Source: Inquilinus sp. KBS0705
GTDB lineage: Bacteria > Bacteroidota > Bacteroidia > Sphingobacteriales > Sphingobacteriaceae
NCBI GenBank assembly: GCA_005938025.2
Contig: VCCI02000002.1
Location: 558,001 to 622,000 of the forward strand
Length of the DNA stretch: 64,000 nucleotides
Reading direction: 5' to 3'
The notes beneath the pieces are model-generated. The model was not told the DNA's origin. It did no database searches and saw only the letters and a program-made list of their open reading frames with translations. How positions within the stretch are numbered: the stretch's first letter is position 1; each line of letters starts with the position of its first letter. Shown piece after piece: positions 1-8,691 of this stretch. A program made the position numbers and the translations under genes.

Positions 1-419
1 GGGTAAGTATATATACCGGTAACACTGTTTGATGTGCCGCTCAGGTTGTTTTCGGAATTTTTAACAATACATCTAACTACATCCCCAGGCTTTATTTTTA
101 TGGATGTATTATTAATAGTTAACTTAGGGCTGTTACCGCCAACAGATACCCCGTTAAGCTGCCATTTGTATACCGGGTTTAAACCGCCATATGTTACCGA
201 AGCGGTGTAAATAAAAGCGGTATTTTCGCAAGCAACGTGCTGGTTAGTACTTACAACTACCAAAGGCGGATAGACATGAACTTTGGTAATAATTACAGGC
301 TTCAACTTTAACGGCAAGCGGGGCGTAAAAGCGTCGCCTAAACATTTAACGGTTACTGCAACGGCACAAATCAGCAATAAAAATAAATTTAAAGCTTTGC
401 CGTAATTTTTAAATGCCAT
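1..419 (-). CDS. Secreted protein with Ig/PKD-like domain, C-terminus cut by window edge
   Basis: This reading frame opens with ATG at 417-419 and stays open to the window start, so about 139 N-terminal residues are visible. A hydrophobic segment at residues 11-24 (LNLFLLLICAVAV) is probably a signal peptide or anchor. The remainder has the look of an Ig/PKD-like beta-sandwich: a V-Y-P-P-L-V-V strand, a Y-K-W-Q-L-N-G strand and a later C-I-V-K-N-S-E strand, with cysteines near residues 73 and 118 that could form the intradomain disulfide. Such repeats are common in large secreted adhesins of Bacteroidota carrying a type IX secretion C-terminal domain, but that end lies outside the window. The function is unknown and the call rests on fold pattern only. 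Confidence 0.55.
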   Translation of the reverse strand, partial: MAFKNYGKALNLFLLLICAVAVTVKCLGDAFTPRLPLKLKPVIITKVHVYPPLVVVSTNQHVACENTAFIYTASVTYGGLNPVYKWQLNGVSVGGNSPKLTINNTSIKIKPGDVVRCIVKNSENNLSGTSNSVTGIYTY

Positions 420-482
420 TTAAATTGATGTATAGCCTGCCTAAATATACACCCCTTGTGCCAATTAACGCACCGTTTTAAC

Positions 483-520
483 AAAAAAACCGCCTGAAAC
501 ACTGTTCAGGCGGTTTTTTT
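483..520 (-). terminator. Rho-independent terminator after the coiled-coil membrane protein gene
   Basis: A perfect 10-bp stem (489-498 with 505-514) around a 6-nt loop is flanked by A7 on one side and T7 on the other, so it can act in both directions. It sits 20 bp past the stop of the gene ending at 540 and insulates that gene from the next minus-strand gene starting at 419. Confidence 0.85.
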
Positions 521-539
521 GTTAGTATTAAGTTGTTAC

Positions 540-1460
540 TTATTTAAGTGTAAAACTTGTTTTACCCATTGTATAACTATCGGCATACAACAAAACGGTA
601 TAGCTGCCTTTTTGAAAAGGCGTAGGGTTAACCCAATCTATAGTGTAAACGCTGCCGTCATCTTTATAATCGATAGCAGTTTTATAGGTGTACTGCAAAT
701 CCTGGCTATCGGCGTTAAATGTACCTGAATCTGTTTGCGTAATCAGGTTGCCGGTTGGGTCAATAATCCGTACGTATACGTCATGCAGTGCTTTTTCGGC
801 AACGGCATTGCTGGCAACAGTAAAGTTTATTTTTATTTTGCTTGCCTGTTTGGCTTTTGTAACGTCGACTTCCTTACCACTGTTTTTTACCTTATAGGCA
901 ACCACGCTGGCCGTACCCACCTTAATAGCCGATGCTACCTTTACCTTGGTATCAAGCTCCTGGTTTTTTTGCTCCAGGTCAGAAGCCTTTTGACTAACGG
1001 TAGCCAAATTGGTTTTTAAGGTATCGCGTTCGGTAGCAAGGGTGGTGTTCTCTTTTTTAAGTTCTTCAATGTCGGCAGTGTATTTAGTAACAAAATACCT
1101 TAATTGTTTAATGTCTTCCTGTGCTTTGCTTAATTCGGCTACGGTGAGCTTTCCTTTGGCTAATTCACTGCGTAAAACTTTGATCTTAGCTTTTAACGAA
1201 TCGTTTTTAGCTTGCATTTCTACAGTCATTTTAGCGCGACCTGCATTAACCTGCTCTATTTGCGCTTCAAGGCTGTCAAGTTCGGTTTGTAACCTGGTTT
1301 TTTCGTCATTTTGATATACGATCTTGGTATCCGACTTGTTTTTTTGCATGTACAGGTACACATCAGTACCTAACAAGGCTACTACAACAGCTATCAAAAA
1401 ATAAATTACGTTCGAGTTCTTTTTTGGCGATTGTTGTTCCGGTTGAGGAGAGTATTCCAT
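540..1460 (-). CDS. Single-pass membrane protein with long coiled coil, function unknown
   Basis: This 306-residue protein has a short Pro/Gln-rich cytoplasmic tail, one transmembrane helix at about residues 18-38, and a long heptad-rich coiled coil at about residues 45-175 dominated by Lys, Glu, Leu and Gln. A C-terminal domain of about 120 residues is beta-rich and contains the segment LHDVYVRIIDPTGNLI. The topology suggests an envelope protein whose coiled coil and globular domain project into the periplasm. Proteins of this layout are widespread uncharacterised Bacteroidota proteins, sometimes misnamed chromosome-partition proteins because of the coil. It is transcribed alone and ends in a strong terminator. 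No enzymatic motif is visible. Confidence 0.7.
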   Translation of the reverse strand: MEYSPQPEQQSPKKNSNVIYFLIAVVVALLGTDVYLYMQKNKSDTKIVYQNDEKTRLQTELDSLEAQIEQVNAGRAKMTVEMQAKNDSLKAKIKVLRSELAKGKLTVAELSKAQEDIKQLRYFVTKYTADIEELKKENTTLATERDTLKTNLATVSQKASDLEQKNQELDTKVKVASAIKVGTASVVAYKVKNSGKEVDVTKAKQASKIKINFTVASNAVAEKALHDVYVRIIDPTGNLITQTDSGTFNADSQDLQYTYKTAIDYKDDGSVYTIDWVNPTPFQKGSYTVLLYADSYTMGKTSFTLK

Positions 1461-1723
1461 GTTATAATAATTAAAGGTTTAAATAGTACCAAAGGCCTAA
1501 AGGCCTTTAATTAGCTATAGTTGCTTTTAATATTGTACCTAAATGTAGGTAAAATGCGCCGCAAAATAATAAAAATCTGTTTGCTTGCAGCACTTATACC
1601 CCTAAGGGCTAAAATTAAGTACAATATGATTAAAACACAAAATGCGTGTATTTATTATGTTAATAATAAAACTGCTTATTGATGAGTTTATATCTTTGCA
1701 GCTTTTAAACAAATAGTCGCTTA
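1461..1723. promoter_or_regulatory. Divergent intergenic region with hairpin and Bacteroidota promoter
   Basis: This 263-bp spacer separates two divergent genes. For the plus-strand glycosidase, TATCTTTG at 1691-1698 matches the TAnnTTTG -7 consensus and lies about 25 bp before the ATG; a clear -33 TTTG is not seen. For the minus gene, a 7-bp inverted repeat (1491-1497 with 1502-1508, AAAGGCC arms) lies about 30 bp upstream of its start and could form a leader hairpin or an operator. Confidence 0.45.
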
Positions 1724-3271
1724 ATGCATCTACATAAATATATTTCTGCCTTTATAGCTTTCTCCTTACTATATACAGTATCAAACGCACAAACAACTGC
1801 TACCGAAACTACCCAACCCGAGCCAAAGCGCGAGTTTCGTGGTGTTTGGATAGCTACGGTAGTAAACCTTGACTGGCCGCAAAACGCCCGCGGTACCGAA
1901 GAAAGCCAAAAAACCGACCTGATAGACCAGCTAAACGCTCACCAGCGTACCGGTATCAATGCTATAATGTTTCAGGTAAGGCCTGCTGCCGATGCCTTTT
2001 ACGCTAAAAGCCGCGAACCCTGGTCGAAATATTTAACCGGCACACAAGGCAAGGCACCAACTTATGATCCGTTGGAGTTTGCCATCGAAGAGGCCCATAA
2101 ACGCAATATGGAGCTGCATGCCTGGTTTAACCCATATCGCGCTACTTTTGATGGCAAGTTTTATACCCTTGCGCCAAACCACATCACCCGTACCAAACCC
2201 GAGTGGTTTTTTATTTACGGCGGTATAAAATTATTTAACCCGGGCCTGCCGGAAGTGCGCGAATATATAGTACAGGTGATATTAGATGTTGTAAAAAACT
2301 ACGATGTAGATGGCATCCATATGGACGATTATTTTTACCCCTACCTTATTGATGGCCAAAAAGTAAACGACCAGGCTGCTTTTGAACAATACGGAGAAGG
2401 GTTTGATAATATTAAAGACTGGCGCCGGAGCAATGTAGATACATTGATAAAAATGCTGGGAGATAGCATACACAAAGTAAAACCCCGCATGAAATTTGGC
2501 ATTAGCCCATTTGGTATATGGGCCAACAAAGCGCAAAACGAGGAAGGGTCGGAAACTGCCGGTGGCTCGTCATATTATGAGAACTATGCAGATAGCCGCC
2601 AGTGGGTACAGCAGGGTTGGATAGATTATATTAATCCGCAAATATACTGGCATATAGGCTATCGCCTGGCCGCTTTTGAAAAGCTGCTGGACTGGTGGAG
2701 CAACAATACCTATAACCGGCACCTATACATTGGGCAGGGGCCATACAGGTATTACGAGCAGCGTAGCCCCGCGTATAAAAATCCATCAGAGATACCTAAC
2801 CAGATACGTTTATTACGTGCTAACCCCCGCGTACAGGGAAGCGTGTTCTTCAGATCGCAAACGCTTGTGGCCAATGCGAACCATTTAGCCGATACGCTTA
2901 AGCACAACTTTTACCGTTACCCTGCCTTGCCCCCGCCTATGCTTTGGCTCGACTCGATAGCACCGAATGCACCACAGGGTATTGCGGCCAAATACGAAGG
3001 CAAAGCCGGCATAACCTTAAAATGGCAGCCACCGCTTTTAGCCAGGGATAGCGAGCCGGTTTACGGGTATATTATTTATCGTTTTGAAGAGAATGACAAG
3101 TTTGAAATGAACGACCCTAAAAACATATTGTCTATTCAGTATAATACCATACCTATTTACCAGGATACAAACGTACAGAGGGGCAAATCGTACTATTACG
3201 TGGTAACGGCTATCGACAGGTTGAAGAATGAAAGCGACCGCTCGCCGACAGCCGCGATTAGTACACAATAA
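1724..3271 (+). CDS. GHL10 (DUF187) family secreted glycoside hydrolase with Fn3-like tail
   Basis: A signal peptide (about residues 1-22, ending SNA) precedes a (beta/alpha)8 domain of the family 10-like glycosyl hydrolase group (PF02638). Recognisable parts are EFRGVWIATVVNLDWP near residue 37, FQVRPAADAFY near 83, and VDGIHMDDYFYPY near 196, whose acidic pair is the usual active-site candidate. Residues about 415-510 resemble a fibronectin type III module. The length of 515 residues is normal. Relatives cleave peptidoglycan-derived or other polysaccharides in the periplasm or outside the cell, but the substrate cannot be read from sequence. The gene stands alone and converges without a gap on the DUF1835 gene. 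Confidence 0.85.
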   Translation: MHLHKYISAFIAFSLLYTVSNAQTTATETTQPEPKREFRGVWIATVVNLDWPQNARGTEESQKTDLIDQLNAHQRTGINAIMFQVRPAADAFYAKSREPWSKYLTGTQGKAPTYDPLEFAIEEAHKRNMELHAWFNPYRATFDGKFYTLAPNHITRTKPEWFFIYGGIKLFNPGLPEVREYIVQVILDVVKNYDVDGIHMDDYFYPYLIDGQKVNDQAAFEQYGEGFDNIKDWRRSNVDTLIKMLGDSIHKVKPRMKFGISPFGIWANKAQNEEGSETAGGSSYYENYADSRQWVQQGWIDYINPQIYWHIGYRLAAFEKLLDWWSNNTYNRHLYIGQGPYRYYEQRSPAYKNPSEIPNQIRLLRANPRVQGSVFFRSQTLVANANHLADTLKHNFYRYPALPPPMLWLDSIAPNAPQGIAAKYEGKAGITLKWQPPLLARDSEPVYGYIIYRFEENDKFEMNDPKNILSIQYNTIPIYQDTNVQRGKSYYYVVTAIDRLKNESDRSPTAAISTQ

Positions 3272-4066
3272 TTAATCTAACTTGATCAGGCCTTTATCAC
3301 CCAATTGCAATAGGTACATGTTCAATTCACTATCGCCCATGCCGTATATTTTTTCGGTGGCCCAAAAGGCACGATAAATATCAATGGGTTTATGGGTGCC
3401 GCTATTATAAATAGCCAGCAGTTTTTGATGGATGTAGTTTAGTCCGTCGCTGTTTACCTCTAATCGTTTTAAATGGGCGCGCATTGCGGCCTGCAGCATA
3501 TGCAAATTACCCCAAAAGGTGGTTTCGGTTAGCCATGTTTTTAAACGGTCCGCATTGTTGCTTACATAAACGTCCCATGCTTCTGCTGCTAAAATAAAAT
3601 CATACTCGCTTAATTGCAGGCGTATATTGTCGTACAGATAGGTAAGTTGTTCTCCATCCAATTCGCCCATGCCTGCAAAGTCATCCTTGCCGGGATATGT
3701 GTTCGGGCATATCAAATATATCGCGCGCTCGTTAAGGTCAGCCTGTTGTTTCAAAAGCATCATTACCCCTAGCATATTTACCTGGCAATGCAGGTCAAAT
3801 TCAAACCAAAGGGTTATTTCATTATAACCTAAATTCAGCTTTTCTAAAGGGGCTATTACACTATCGTGATAGTGACCGGGTGTTTCGCTAAAGTTTTCGC
3901 ATATCCAGTTGCTGCGCCGTTCCCAAAACTCGGCTGATGATATATCGGCAAGCAACGGCCCTTGTGACAGCACTTCCCGCCAAACCAAAACATCGCCATT
4001 AAGCCCGGTTTGTTCAAAGCCGGTTAAGGTGGCATCCCCGTTTAGTATATGCAGTGTGTTATTCAT
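3272..4066 (-). CDS. DUF1835 domain protein co-transcribed with DNA ligase
   Basis: The start LHILNGDATLTGF and the following GDVLVWREVLSQGP are the hallmark of DUF1835 (PF08874). The C-terminal third (about residues 170-264) has the helical character of the companion DUF3658-like region, with a winged-helix-like end (DSELNMYLLQLGDKGLIKLD). Length is 264 residues with no signal peptide or membrane helix. It overlaps the ligase gene by 8 bp, so translation is likely coupled and a shared role is plausible. The family has no established biochemical function. The gene closes a minus-strand operon and abuts the convergent glycosidase gene. Confidence 0.8.
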   Translation of the reverse strand: MNNTLHILNGDATLTGFEQTGLNGDVLVWREVLSQGPLLADISSAEFWERRSNWICENFSETPGHYHDSVIAPLEKLNLGYNEITLWFEFDLHCQVNMLGVMMLLKQQADLNERAIYLICPNTYPGKDDFAGMGELDGEQLTYLYDNIRLQLSEYDFILAAEAWDVYVSNNADRLKTWLTETTFWGNLHMLQAAMRAHLKRLEVNSDGLNYIHQKLLAIYNSGTHKPIDIYRAFWATEKIYGMGDSELNMYLLQLGDKGLIKLD

Positions 4067-5675
4067 TTAGCAGGGCCTTTAAATTGTCTAATGTATCGGC
4101 TTCTTCTTTTGGTTTATCCTGCCGCCAACGCAATATACGCGGAAAGCGCAAAGCAATACCCGATTTGTGCCGTGTCGACCGGTTTATTCCTTCAAAACCT
4201 ATCTCAAAAACCAGTTCGGGTTTTACGGTACGTACAGGGCCAAATTTCTCTAAAGTATTTCGCTTTATAAAGTAGTCTACCTTGTTTATTTCCTGATCGG
4301 TTAAACCCGAATAGGCCTTGGCGAAGGGCACCAGCTTATCGCCATCCCATACGGCGAAGGTATAATCGGTATAAAGGTCTGCGCGGCGGCCGTGGCCTTT
4401 TTGGGCATATATCATAACGGCATCAACGCTTAGGGGGTCTATCTTCCACTTCCACCAGTCGCCACGGCGGCGGCCTACCTGATAGGTGGCGCTTTTGCGT
4501 TTAAGCATAATGCCTTCGGCTATCATAGCACGCGACTGCTCCCTTATTTCGGCCAGCTCGTCCCAACTTTTAAAATCAATTAAGGCAGATATCCTGAACA
4601 CCTCGGGGAAGGTGGTTTCCTGCTGTATTTTTTCTAATATTTTCCTGCGTTCCGATTGTGTTTTATGACGGATATCCTCTCCACCGTATTCCAGGCAATC
4701 GTAAGCTATGGTAGCAACCGGGCTATCGGTTAATATTTTTTTACTGAGATTTTTGCGGCCGATACGTGTTTGCAAAACATTAAAAGGCATGGGTAACCCA
4801 TCCTGAAAGCTTAATATTTCGCCATCCAGTACCGTACCGTCTGGCAGGGCATTTAAAAAAGGGTGCAGTTCGGGGAATTTTTCGGTAGCCAGGTCTTCGC
4901 CGCGACTCCATATAAATATTTGGCCGTCGCGCTTTATCATTTGCGCACGTATGCCGTCCCATTTCCACTCGGCCTGCCATTCGGCGGCTTCGCCTAAGGC
5001 TGTGTTTATTTCGTCGGCGGTTTTCCGCTTTTCTGATGTTTCCTGTATGGGGTAAGCTAAAAAGAATGGATAGGGCCGTGATATATTATCAGCTGCATTT
5101 TGTTCCTGCACCAATTGGTCGTAAGTGTAATCTTCGGGCATCCAACTACCCATAATACGGTGGGTTAATGCCGCGGACTTAATGTCAGTAATATCGGCAA
5201 GGGCCTTTATAACCAAATTTTGCGATACCCCTATACGGAAACTGCCTGTAAGCAATTTGTTAAACACAAAGCGCTCCTGCCTGTCCAGCATGGCCCATGA
5301 TGCCAGCAACCAGCTCTTTTTTTCTTCTTCGGTTTTGTTAGCTATGTTGTTTATTTCGGCTATCCATTCGGTTAGTGTTTTGCTGCTGCTCTCGGGGCTC
5401 TCAGGCATCAATAGCGACATTGTTTCGGCAAGGTCGCCAACTACATGGTAGCTTTCTTCAAATAGCCATACGGGGATATTTGAGGCCTCTATGGCCCAGG
5501 TGCGAATTAAGGTAGAATTAATGGGCCGTTTGGGCCGCCTACCTGTAAACAAGGCCAGCATATGCATTTTATCGGTATCGGGTACGCTGATAAAATAATC
5601 TTTTAAAACCTTTACCTTTTCGTTGGTTTTGTTGGTTTCATCTAATGAGAGGAATAGTTGTGCAAAGGCTTTCAT
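4059..5675 (-). CDS. ATP-dependent DNA ligase
   Basis: This enzyme seals DNA nicks via an enzyme-AMP intermediate. The nucleotidyltransferase motif I is KWDGIR with the adenylated lysine at residue 238. Later motifs visible are WSRGEDLA, VLDGEIL, the EGIMLKRK region with its lysines, and WWKWK. Residues 1-200 form the helical DNA-binding domain and the end is the OB-fold (VFEIGFEGINRSTRHKSGIALRFPR). The 538-residue length is typical of the bacterial ligase that occurs beside an MBL exonuclease. It overlaps the exonuclease gene upstream by 4 bp and the DUF1835 gene downstream by 8 bp, indicating one operon. It is additional to the essential NAD-dependent LigA, which is not in this window. Confidence 0.93.
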   Translation of the reverse strand: MKAFAQLFLSLDETNKTNEKVKVLKDYFISVPDTDKMHMLALFTGRRPKRPINSTLIRTWAIEASNIPVWLFEESYHVVGDLAETMSLLMPESPESSSKTLTEWIAEINNIANKTEEEKKSWLLASWAMLDRQERFVFNKLLTGSFRIGVSQNLVIKALADITDIKSAALTHRIMGSWMPEDYTYDQLVQEQNAADNISRPYPFFLAYPIQETSEKRKTADEINTALGEAAEWQAEWKWDGIRAQMIKRDGQIFIWSRGEDLATEKFPELHPFLNALPDGTVLDGEILSFQDGLPMPFNVLQTRIGRKNLSKKILTDSPVATIAYDCLEYGGEDIRHKTQSERRKILEKIQQETTFPEVFRISALIDFKSWDELAEIREQSRAMIAEGIMLKRKSATYQVGRRRGDWWKWKIDPLSVDAVMIYAQKGHGRRADLYTDYTFAVWDGDKLVPFAKAYSGLTDQEINKVDYFIKRNTLEKFGPVRTVKPELVFEIGFEGINRSTRHKSGIALRFPRILRWRQDKPKEEADTLDNLKALLNE

Positions 5676-6739
5676 ATAACCGACTCCTTTTCCACATCAC
5701 CGGCTGGTGTCGTTTCTTTTTTTTCCTCACCCTCAGTAATGCTGGCATCTTCTTCCTCGCCACCATATAGGGTATGCACCTCGTGCGCGTCAAATCCTAT
5801 TTCGGTTAAATAACGGCTGAACGACGCAGTATAGCCATGAGTTAAATAAACCTTTTCACAGCCCGTAGCATCAATAGCGCTTATCAGTCCATCCCAATCG
5901 GCATGGTCGCTCATAATAAAGCCCCTATCGGCAGCACGCCGGCGTTTGGCCCCGCGCAGGGCCATCCAGCCGCTGCAATAACCAAAGCTGTATGGGCCAA
6001 ATTTACGCATCCATGGTGTGCCTACTGATGATGGCGGTGCCAGTATAATACCTTTGCGCACCTCTTCTTTTGATGAAGTGGCTGTAATACGTTCTGTTGG
6101 GTTAAGAATAACGCCGTTGCGGCGCAGCGCTTCGTTGGTATTTTCTATTACGCCATGCGTATAAACCTTGCCGTTACCCATATCAAGGTTTTGAAGTATT
6201 CGCTGAGCTTTACCTAATGAGTAACCAACTAATACAGTAGCCACGCCATTTTCAAGGTTGGTTTGCCACCAGTTATTTACATCGGCAAATATTTGCGCTT
6301 GTGGCTTCCATTGGTAAACAGGCATGCCAAATGTACACTCAGATATAAAGTGATGGCACCTTACAGGCTCATATGGTGTAGATATCCCGTCGTCCTCGGT
6401 TTTATAATCGCCGGATACTACCCAAACCTCACCTTTATACTCCACCCGTATTTGAGCCGAGCCGATAACATGCCCCGCCGGGAATAGGGATACCTGAACG
6501 CCATTCTTTATTACGGTTTCGCCGTACTCAACGGTTTGCAGGTTAATATCGCCAAGGCGGTAGAGCATTACCTCGCGCGATAAGTGGTGCGCCAGGTAAT
6601 GCTTGTGTCCCCAATAGGCATGGTCGGCATGTGCGTGGGTTATAATGGCATCGTCTACGGGTTTCCAGGGGTCAATATAAAATTTGCCCTGTTCGCAGTA
6701 AATACCCCTGTCGGTAAATTCCAGTAATGGTTTGGCCAT
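5672..6739 (-). CDS. Ligase-associated MBL-fold DNA exonuclease
   Basis: A metallo-beta-lactamase/beta-CASP-like protein of 355 residues. The metal-binding HAHADH motif lies at residues 35-40, with further ligands in FPAGHVIGSAQ, SGDYK and the late MSDHADWDG. This matches the ligase-associated DNA exonuclease family (TIGR04122 type), which is nearly always encoded next to an ATP-dependent ligase and is thought to trim DNA ends before sealing. The acidic C-terminal extension of about 35 residues (GGEEEDASITEGEEKKE) is low complexity. The stop overlaps the ligase start (ATGA), supporting translational coupling. The helicase and phosphoesterase that often join this cluster are absent here. Confidence 0.9.
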   Translation of the reverse strand: MAKPLLEFTDRGIYCEQGKFYIDPWKPVDDAIITHAHADHAYWGHKHYLAHHLSREVMLYRLGDINLQTVEYGETVIKNGVQVSLFPAGHVIGSAQIRVEYKGEVWVVSGDYKTEDDGISTPYEPVRCHHFISECTFGMPVYQWKPQAQIFADVNNWWQTNLENGVATVLVGYSLGKAQRILQNLDMGNGKVYTHGVIENTNEALRRNGVILNPTERITATSSKEEVRKGIILAPPSSVGTPWMRKFGPYSFGYCSGWMALRGAKRRRAADRGFIMSDHADWDGLISAIDATGCEKVYLTHGYTASFSRYLTEIGFDAHEVHTLYGGEEEDASITEGEEKKETTPAGDVEKESVI

Positions 6740-6795
6740 GTTATCATTAACCCGTATAAGTCCAATTAGTTTTTGCGCTGGTATAGCCGTAGAAT

Positions 6796-7113
6796 TTAGT
6801 CTTCGGGCGGAATAGTAAAATGGCAGCCCTCCAAGCTTTCGTTAACTCTTAGCTGGCAGGATAGACGTGTATTATCTTCAATAGAGGGTAAAGTATCCAA
6901 TATATCCAGCTCGGCATCGCCCGGCGGGGGAAGTTGCTCCGCACCGGTTTTCACCTGCACACGGCAGGTTGCGCAAAGCGCCATGCCGCCGCAGGTAGCC
7001 AAAATATCGTATCCGCTGCCTTTAAGCACTTCCATCAGGTTAAGGCTTATGCCTTCTGGGACTTCTATCGCTGTTTGCTTTCCGTCCCTATCCTTTACAT
7101 TAAATGTGATCAT
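6796..7113 (-). CDS. [2Fe-2S] ferredoxin, adrenodoxin type
   Basis: A 105-residue electron carrier. Four cysteines at 41, 47, 50 and 86 give C-x5-C-x2-C-x35-C, the spacing of vertebrate/ISC-type [2Fe-2S] ferredoxins rather than the plant type. The segment TCGGMALCATCRVQV is diagnostic. The start overlaps the end of the reductase gene by 4 bp (ATGA), so the two are co-translated and this protein is the likely redox partner of the flavoprotein. The electron acceptor is unknown; no P450 or oxygenase gene is nearby. Confidence 0.92.
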   Translation of the reverse strand: MITFNVKDRDGKQTAIEVPEGISLNLMEVLKGSGYDILATCGGMALCATCRVQVKTGAEQLPPPGDAELDILDTLPSIEDNTRLSCQLRVNESLEGCHFTIPPED

Positions 7114-8117
7114 GCTAGTTCTGTTATGCCGTAAACGGTGGTGTATTTAAACGTTAATCTTTGATCGGGGTAAACGTGTTTAAATGCGCTTTGGGCCATT
7201 AAGGCGGCTTCGTGGAAACCACAAAGTATCAGCTTTAATTTACCCGGATAAGTGTTGATATCACCTATAGCATATATGCCCTCAACATTCGTGCTATAAT
7301 CAAACGTGTTTACCTCTATAGCCGATTTATCAATTTTTAACCCCCAGTTTTCTATCGGCCCCAGCTTAGGGCTTAGTCCAAATAATGGTATAAAATTATC
7401 GGCCTGTATATGCTGGTCCTGCCCGTTTTGGCCCGTAATAGTAACCTGTTCTAAGTGCCCTGCACCATCTAATGCTACCACCCTTGATTTTAGCACCAAA
7501 TCAATTATACCTGTACGTGCCAGTTCTGCCACTTTTTCGGCAGCATCAGGCGCGCCCCTAAACGTATCTCCGCGGTGCACCAGTGTTACTTTTTTGGCAA
7601 CATTAGCTAAAAAGATGGTCCAGTCTAAAGCCGAATCGCCGCCGCCGGCAATTACAATATTCCGGTCTCTGAAGGCTTCGGGGTTTCTAACGGCATATAA
7701 TACGCCTTTACCTTCAAATTCTGCTAAGCGGTCAACCTCAGGCTTGCGCGGTTCAAAGCAACCCAGGCCACCTGCTATAACTACTACCTTGCAGTTAATA
7801 AGTGTGCCCTCGTTGGTGCCGATTGTCCAGGTACCATCCTGCTGTTTTTCTAATGTTTCCACGCGTTCGCCCAGGGTAAATCCGGGGTGGAAGGGTGCTA
7901 TTTGTTCAGACAGGTTATCAACCAGTTGCTGTGCGTTTATAGCCGGGTAACCCGGAATATCATATATTGGTTTTTGCGGATAAATTTCTGATAGTTGCCC
8001 ACCCGCCTGCGGTAACGAATCAATTAAATGGCAATGCATTTTTAATAACCCCGCCTCAAAAACGGCAAACATGCCTGTAGGCCCGGCACCTATAATGCCT
8101 ATATCTGTAGTTATCAT
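7110..8117 (-). CDS. Ferredoxin--NADP+ reductase, thioredoxin-reductase-like (type 2)
   Basis: A flavoprotein of 335 residues with the FAD-binding motif IGAGPTG at residues 9-15, a GGQLSEIYPQKPIYDIPGYP segment typical of YumC/TrxR-like ferredoxin-NADP reductases, and a second Rossmann motif (IAGGGDSALDW) near residue 156 for NADPH. The CxxC redox pair of thioredoxin reductase is absent, which favours ferredoxin reductase. The ATG-containing FAD end motif GIYAIGDINTYPGKLKLI lies near residue 280. It is encoded between a MarR repressor and a [2Fe-2S] ferredoxin, indicating a small regulated redox unit moving electrons from NADPH to the ferredoxin. Confidence 0.9.
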   Translation of the reverse strand: MITTDIGIIGAGPTGMFAVFEAGLLKMHCHLIDSLPQAGGQLSEIYPQKPIYDIPGYPAINAQQLVDNLSEQIAPFHPGFTLGERVETLEKQQDGTWTIGTNEGTLINCKVVVIAGGLGCFEPRKPEVDRLAEFEGKGVLYAVRNPEAFRDRNIVIAGGGDSALDWTIFLANVAKKVTLVHRGDTFRGAPDAAEKVAELARTGIIDLVLKSRVVALDGAGHLEQVTITGQNGQDQHIQADNFIPLFGLSPKLGPIENWGLKIDKSAIEVNTFDYSTNVEGIYAIGDINTYPGKLKLILCGFHEAALMAQSAFKHVYPDQRLTFKYTTVYGITELA

Positions 8118-8129
8118 ATTGTTATTTAT

Positions 8130-8564
8130 TTAAGATGCTAAATTTTGATAAATTTTATTCAGTATGGTTTTTAGCTGTTCGTAATCCTGCTCAGTAAGGT
8201 TTTCCCAGGCTTTCATGCGTATATCATCAACCTGCGGGGCAAGCTCAGTTAATTTAGCAGCGCCCAACAGGGTTAAGTGCACCGTAAAGCTTCGCCTGTC
8301 ATCTTTGTGCATAACGCGTTCTGTTAACCCCTTTTTGCATAGCAGATCTATTATGCGGGTTAGGGTAGGGTTGTCCTTGCCGGTAATTTCGGCCAGCTCC
8401 TTTTGCTTTAAATATTTATCATTATCCAGGCTTTTAAGTATCAGCCATTGGTCAACAGTAATATCAAAACTGCCCGATGTAAACCTTTGCTGGGCATAAC
8501 CTTTAACTTTGCGCGCCGTGCGATCAAGCAGGTGGGAATAGCTATCAAATTTTTTAGTTGTCAT
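8130..8564 (-). CDS. MarR family transcriptional regulator
   Basis: A 144-residue winged-helix repressor. The helix-turn-helix and wing run through LKQKELAEITGKDNPTLTRIIDLLCKKGLTERVMHKDDRRSFTV (about residues 54-98), with the DDRRS wing being diagnostic. N- and C-terminal helices form the dimer interface. It is the first gene of the block with reductase and ferredoxin, 12 bp upstream of the reductase. A palindrome touching its own start codon is a good candidate autoregulatory operator. No conserved cysteine suited to an OhrR-type oxidation sensor is visible, so the ligand cannot be inferred. Confidence 0.92.
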   Translation of the reverse strand: MTTKKFDSYSHLLDRTARKVKGYAQQRFTSGSFDITVDQWLILKSLDNDKYLKQKELAEITGKDNPTLTRIIDLLCKKGLTERVMHKDDRRSFTVHLTLLGAAKLTELAPQVDDIRMKAWENLTEQDYEQLKTILNKIYQNLAS

Positions 8565-8577
8565 ACTAATAATTAGT
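8565..8577 (-). promoter_or_regulatory. Candidate MarR operator
   Basis: ACTAAT-A-ATTAGT is a perfect 13-bp palindrome immediately upstream of the MarR start codon and about 5 bp downstream of the -7 box. A repressor bound here would block its own transcript and the redox genes that follow. The assignment is by symmetry and position only. Confidence 0.5.
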
Positions 8578-8581
8578 TAAA

Positions 8582-8612
8582 CAAATTTATGGATAAATTC
8601 TGTATTGCCAAT
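8582..8612 (-). promoter_or_regulatory. Bacteroidota-type promoter for the MarR-reductase-ferredoxin operon
   Basis: Read on the minus strand, ATTG (8609-8612) is followed after 19 bp by TAAATTTG (8582-8589), which matches TAnnTTTG exactly. Spacing and the distance of about 20 bp to the start codon fit the sigma-ABfr consensus. Confidence 0.6.
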
Positions 8613-8641
8613 TATCATAGGGCAATAAAAAGAGCTGTAAT

Positions 8642-8674
8642 AAAAAAGCCCCGCTCAAATTTTGAACGGGGCTT
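8642..8674 (-). terminator. Terminator after the tail-specific protease gene
   Basis: AAGCCCCG at 8646-8653 pairs with CGGGGCTT at 8667-8674, extended by TCAAA/TTTGA after one mismatch. On the minus strand the stem is followed by a T-run. It lies 18 bp after the protease stop codon. Confidence 0.8.
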
Positions 8675-8691
8675 AAAAGCTATTTGTTTAC

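Noticed and set aside
7306..7950. A 214-codon plus-strand frame
   Set aside because: It lies wholly inside the reductase gene, antisense, and has no homologous look; a shadow of codon bias.
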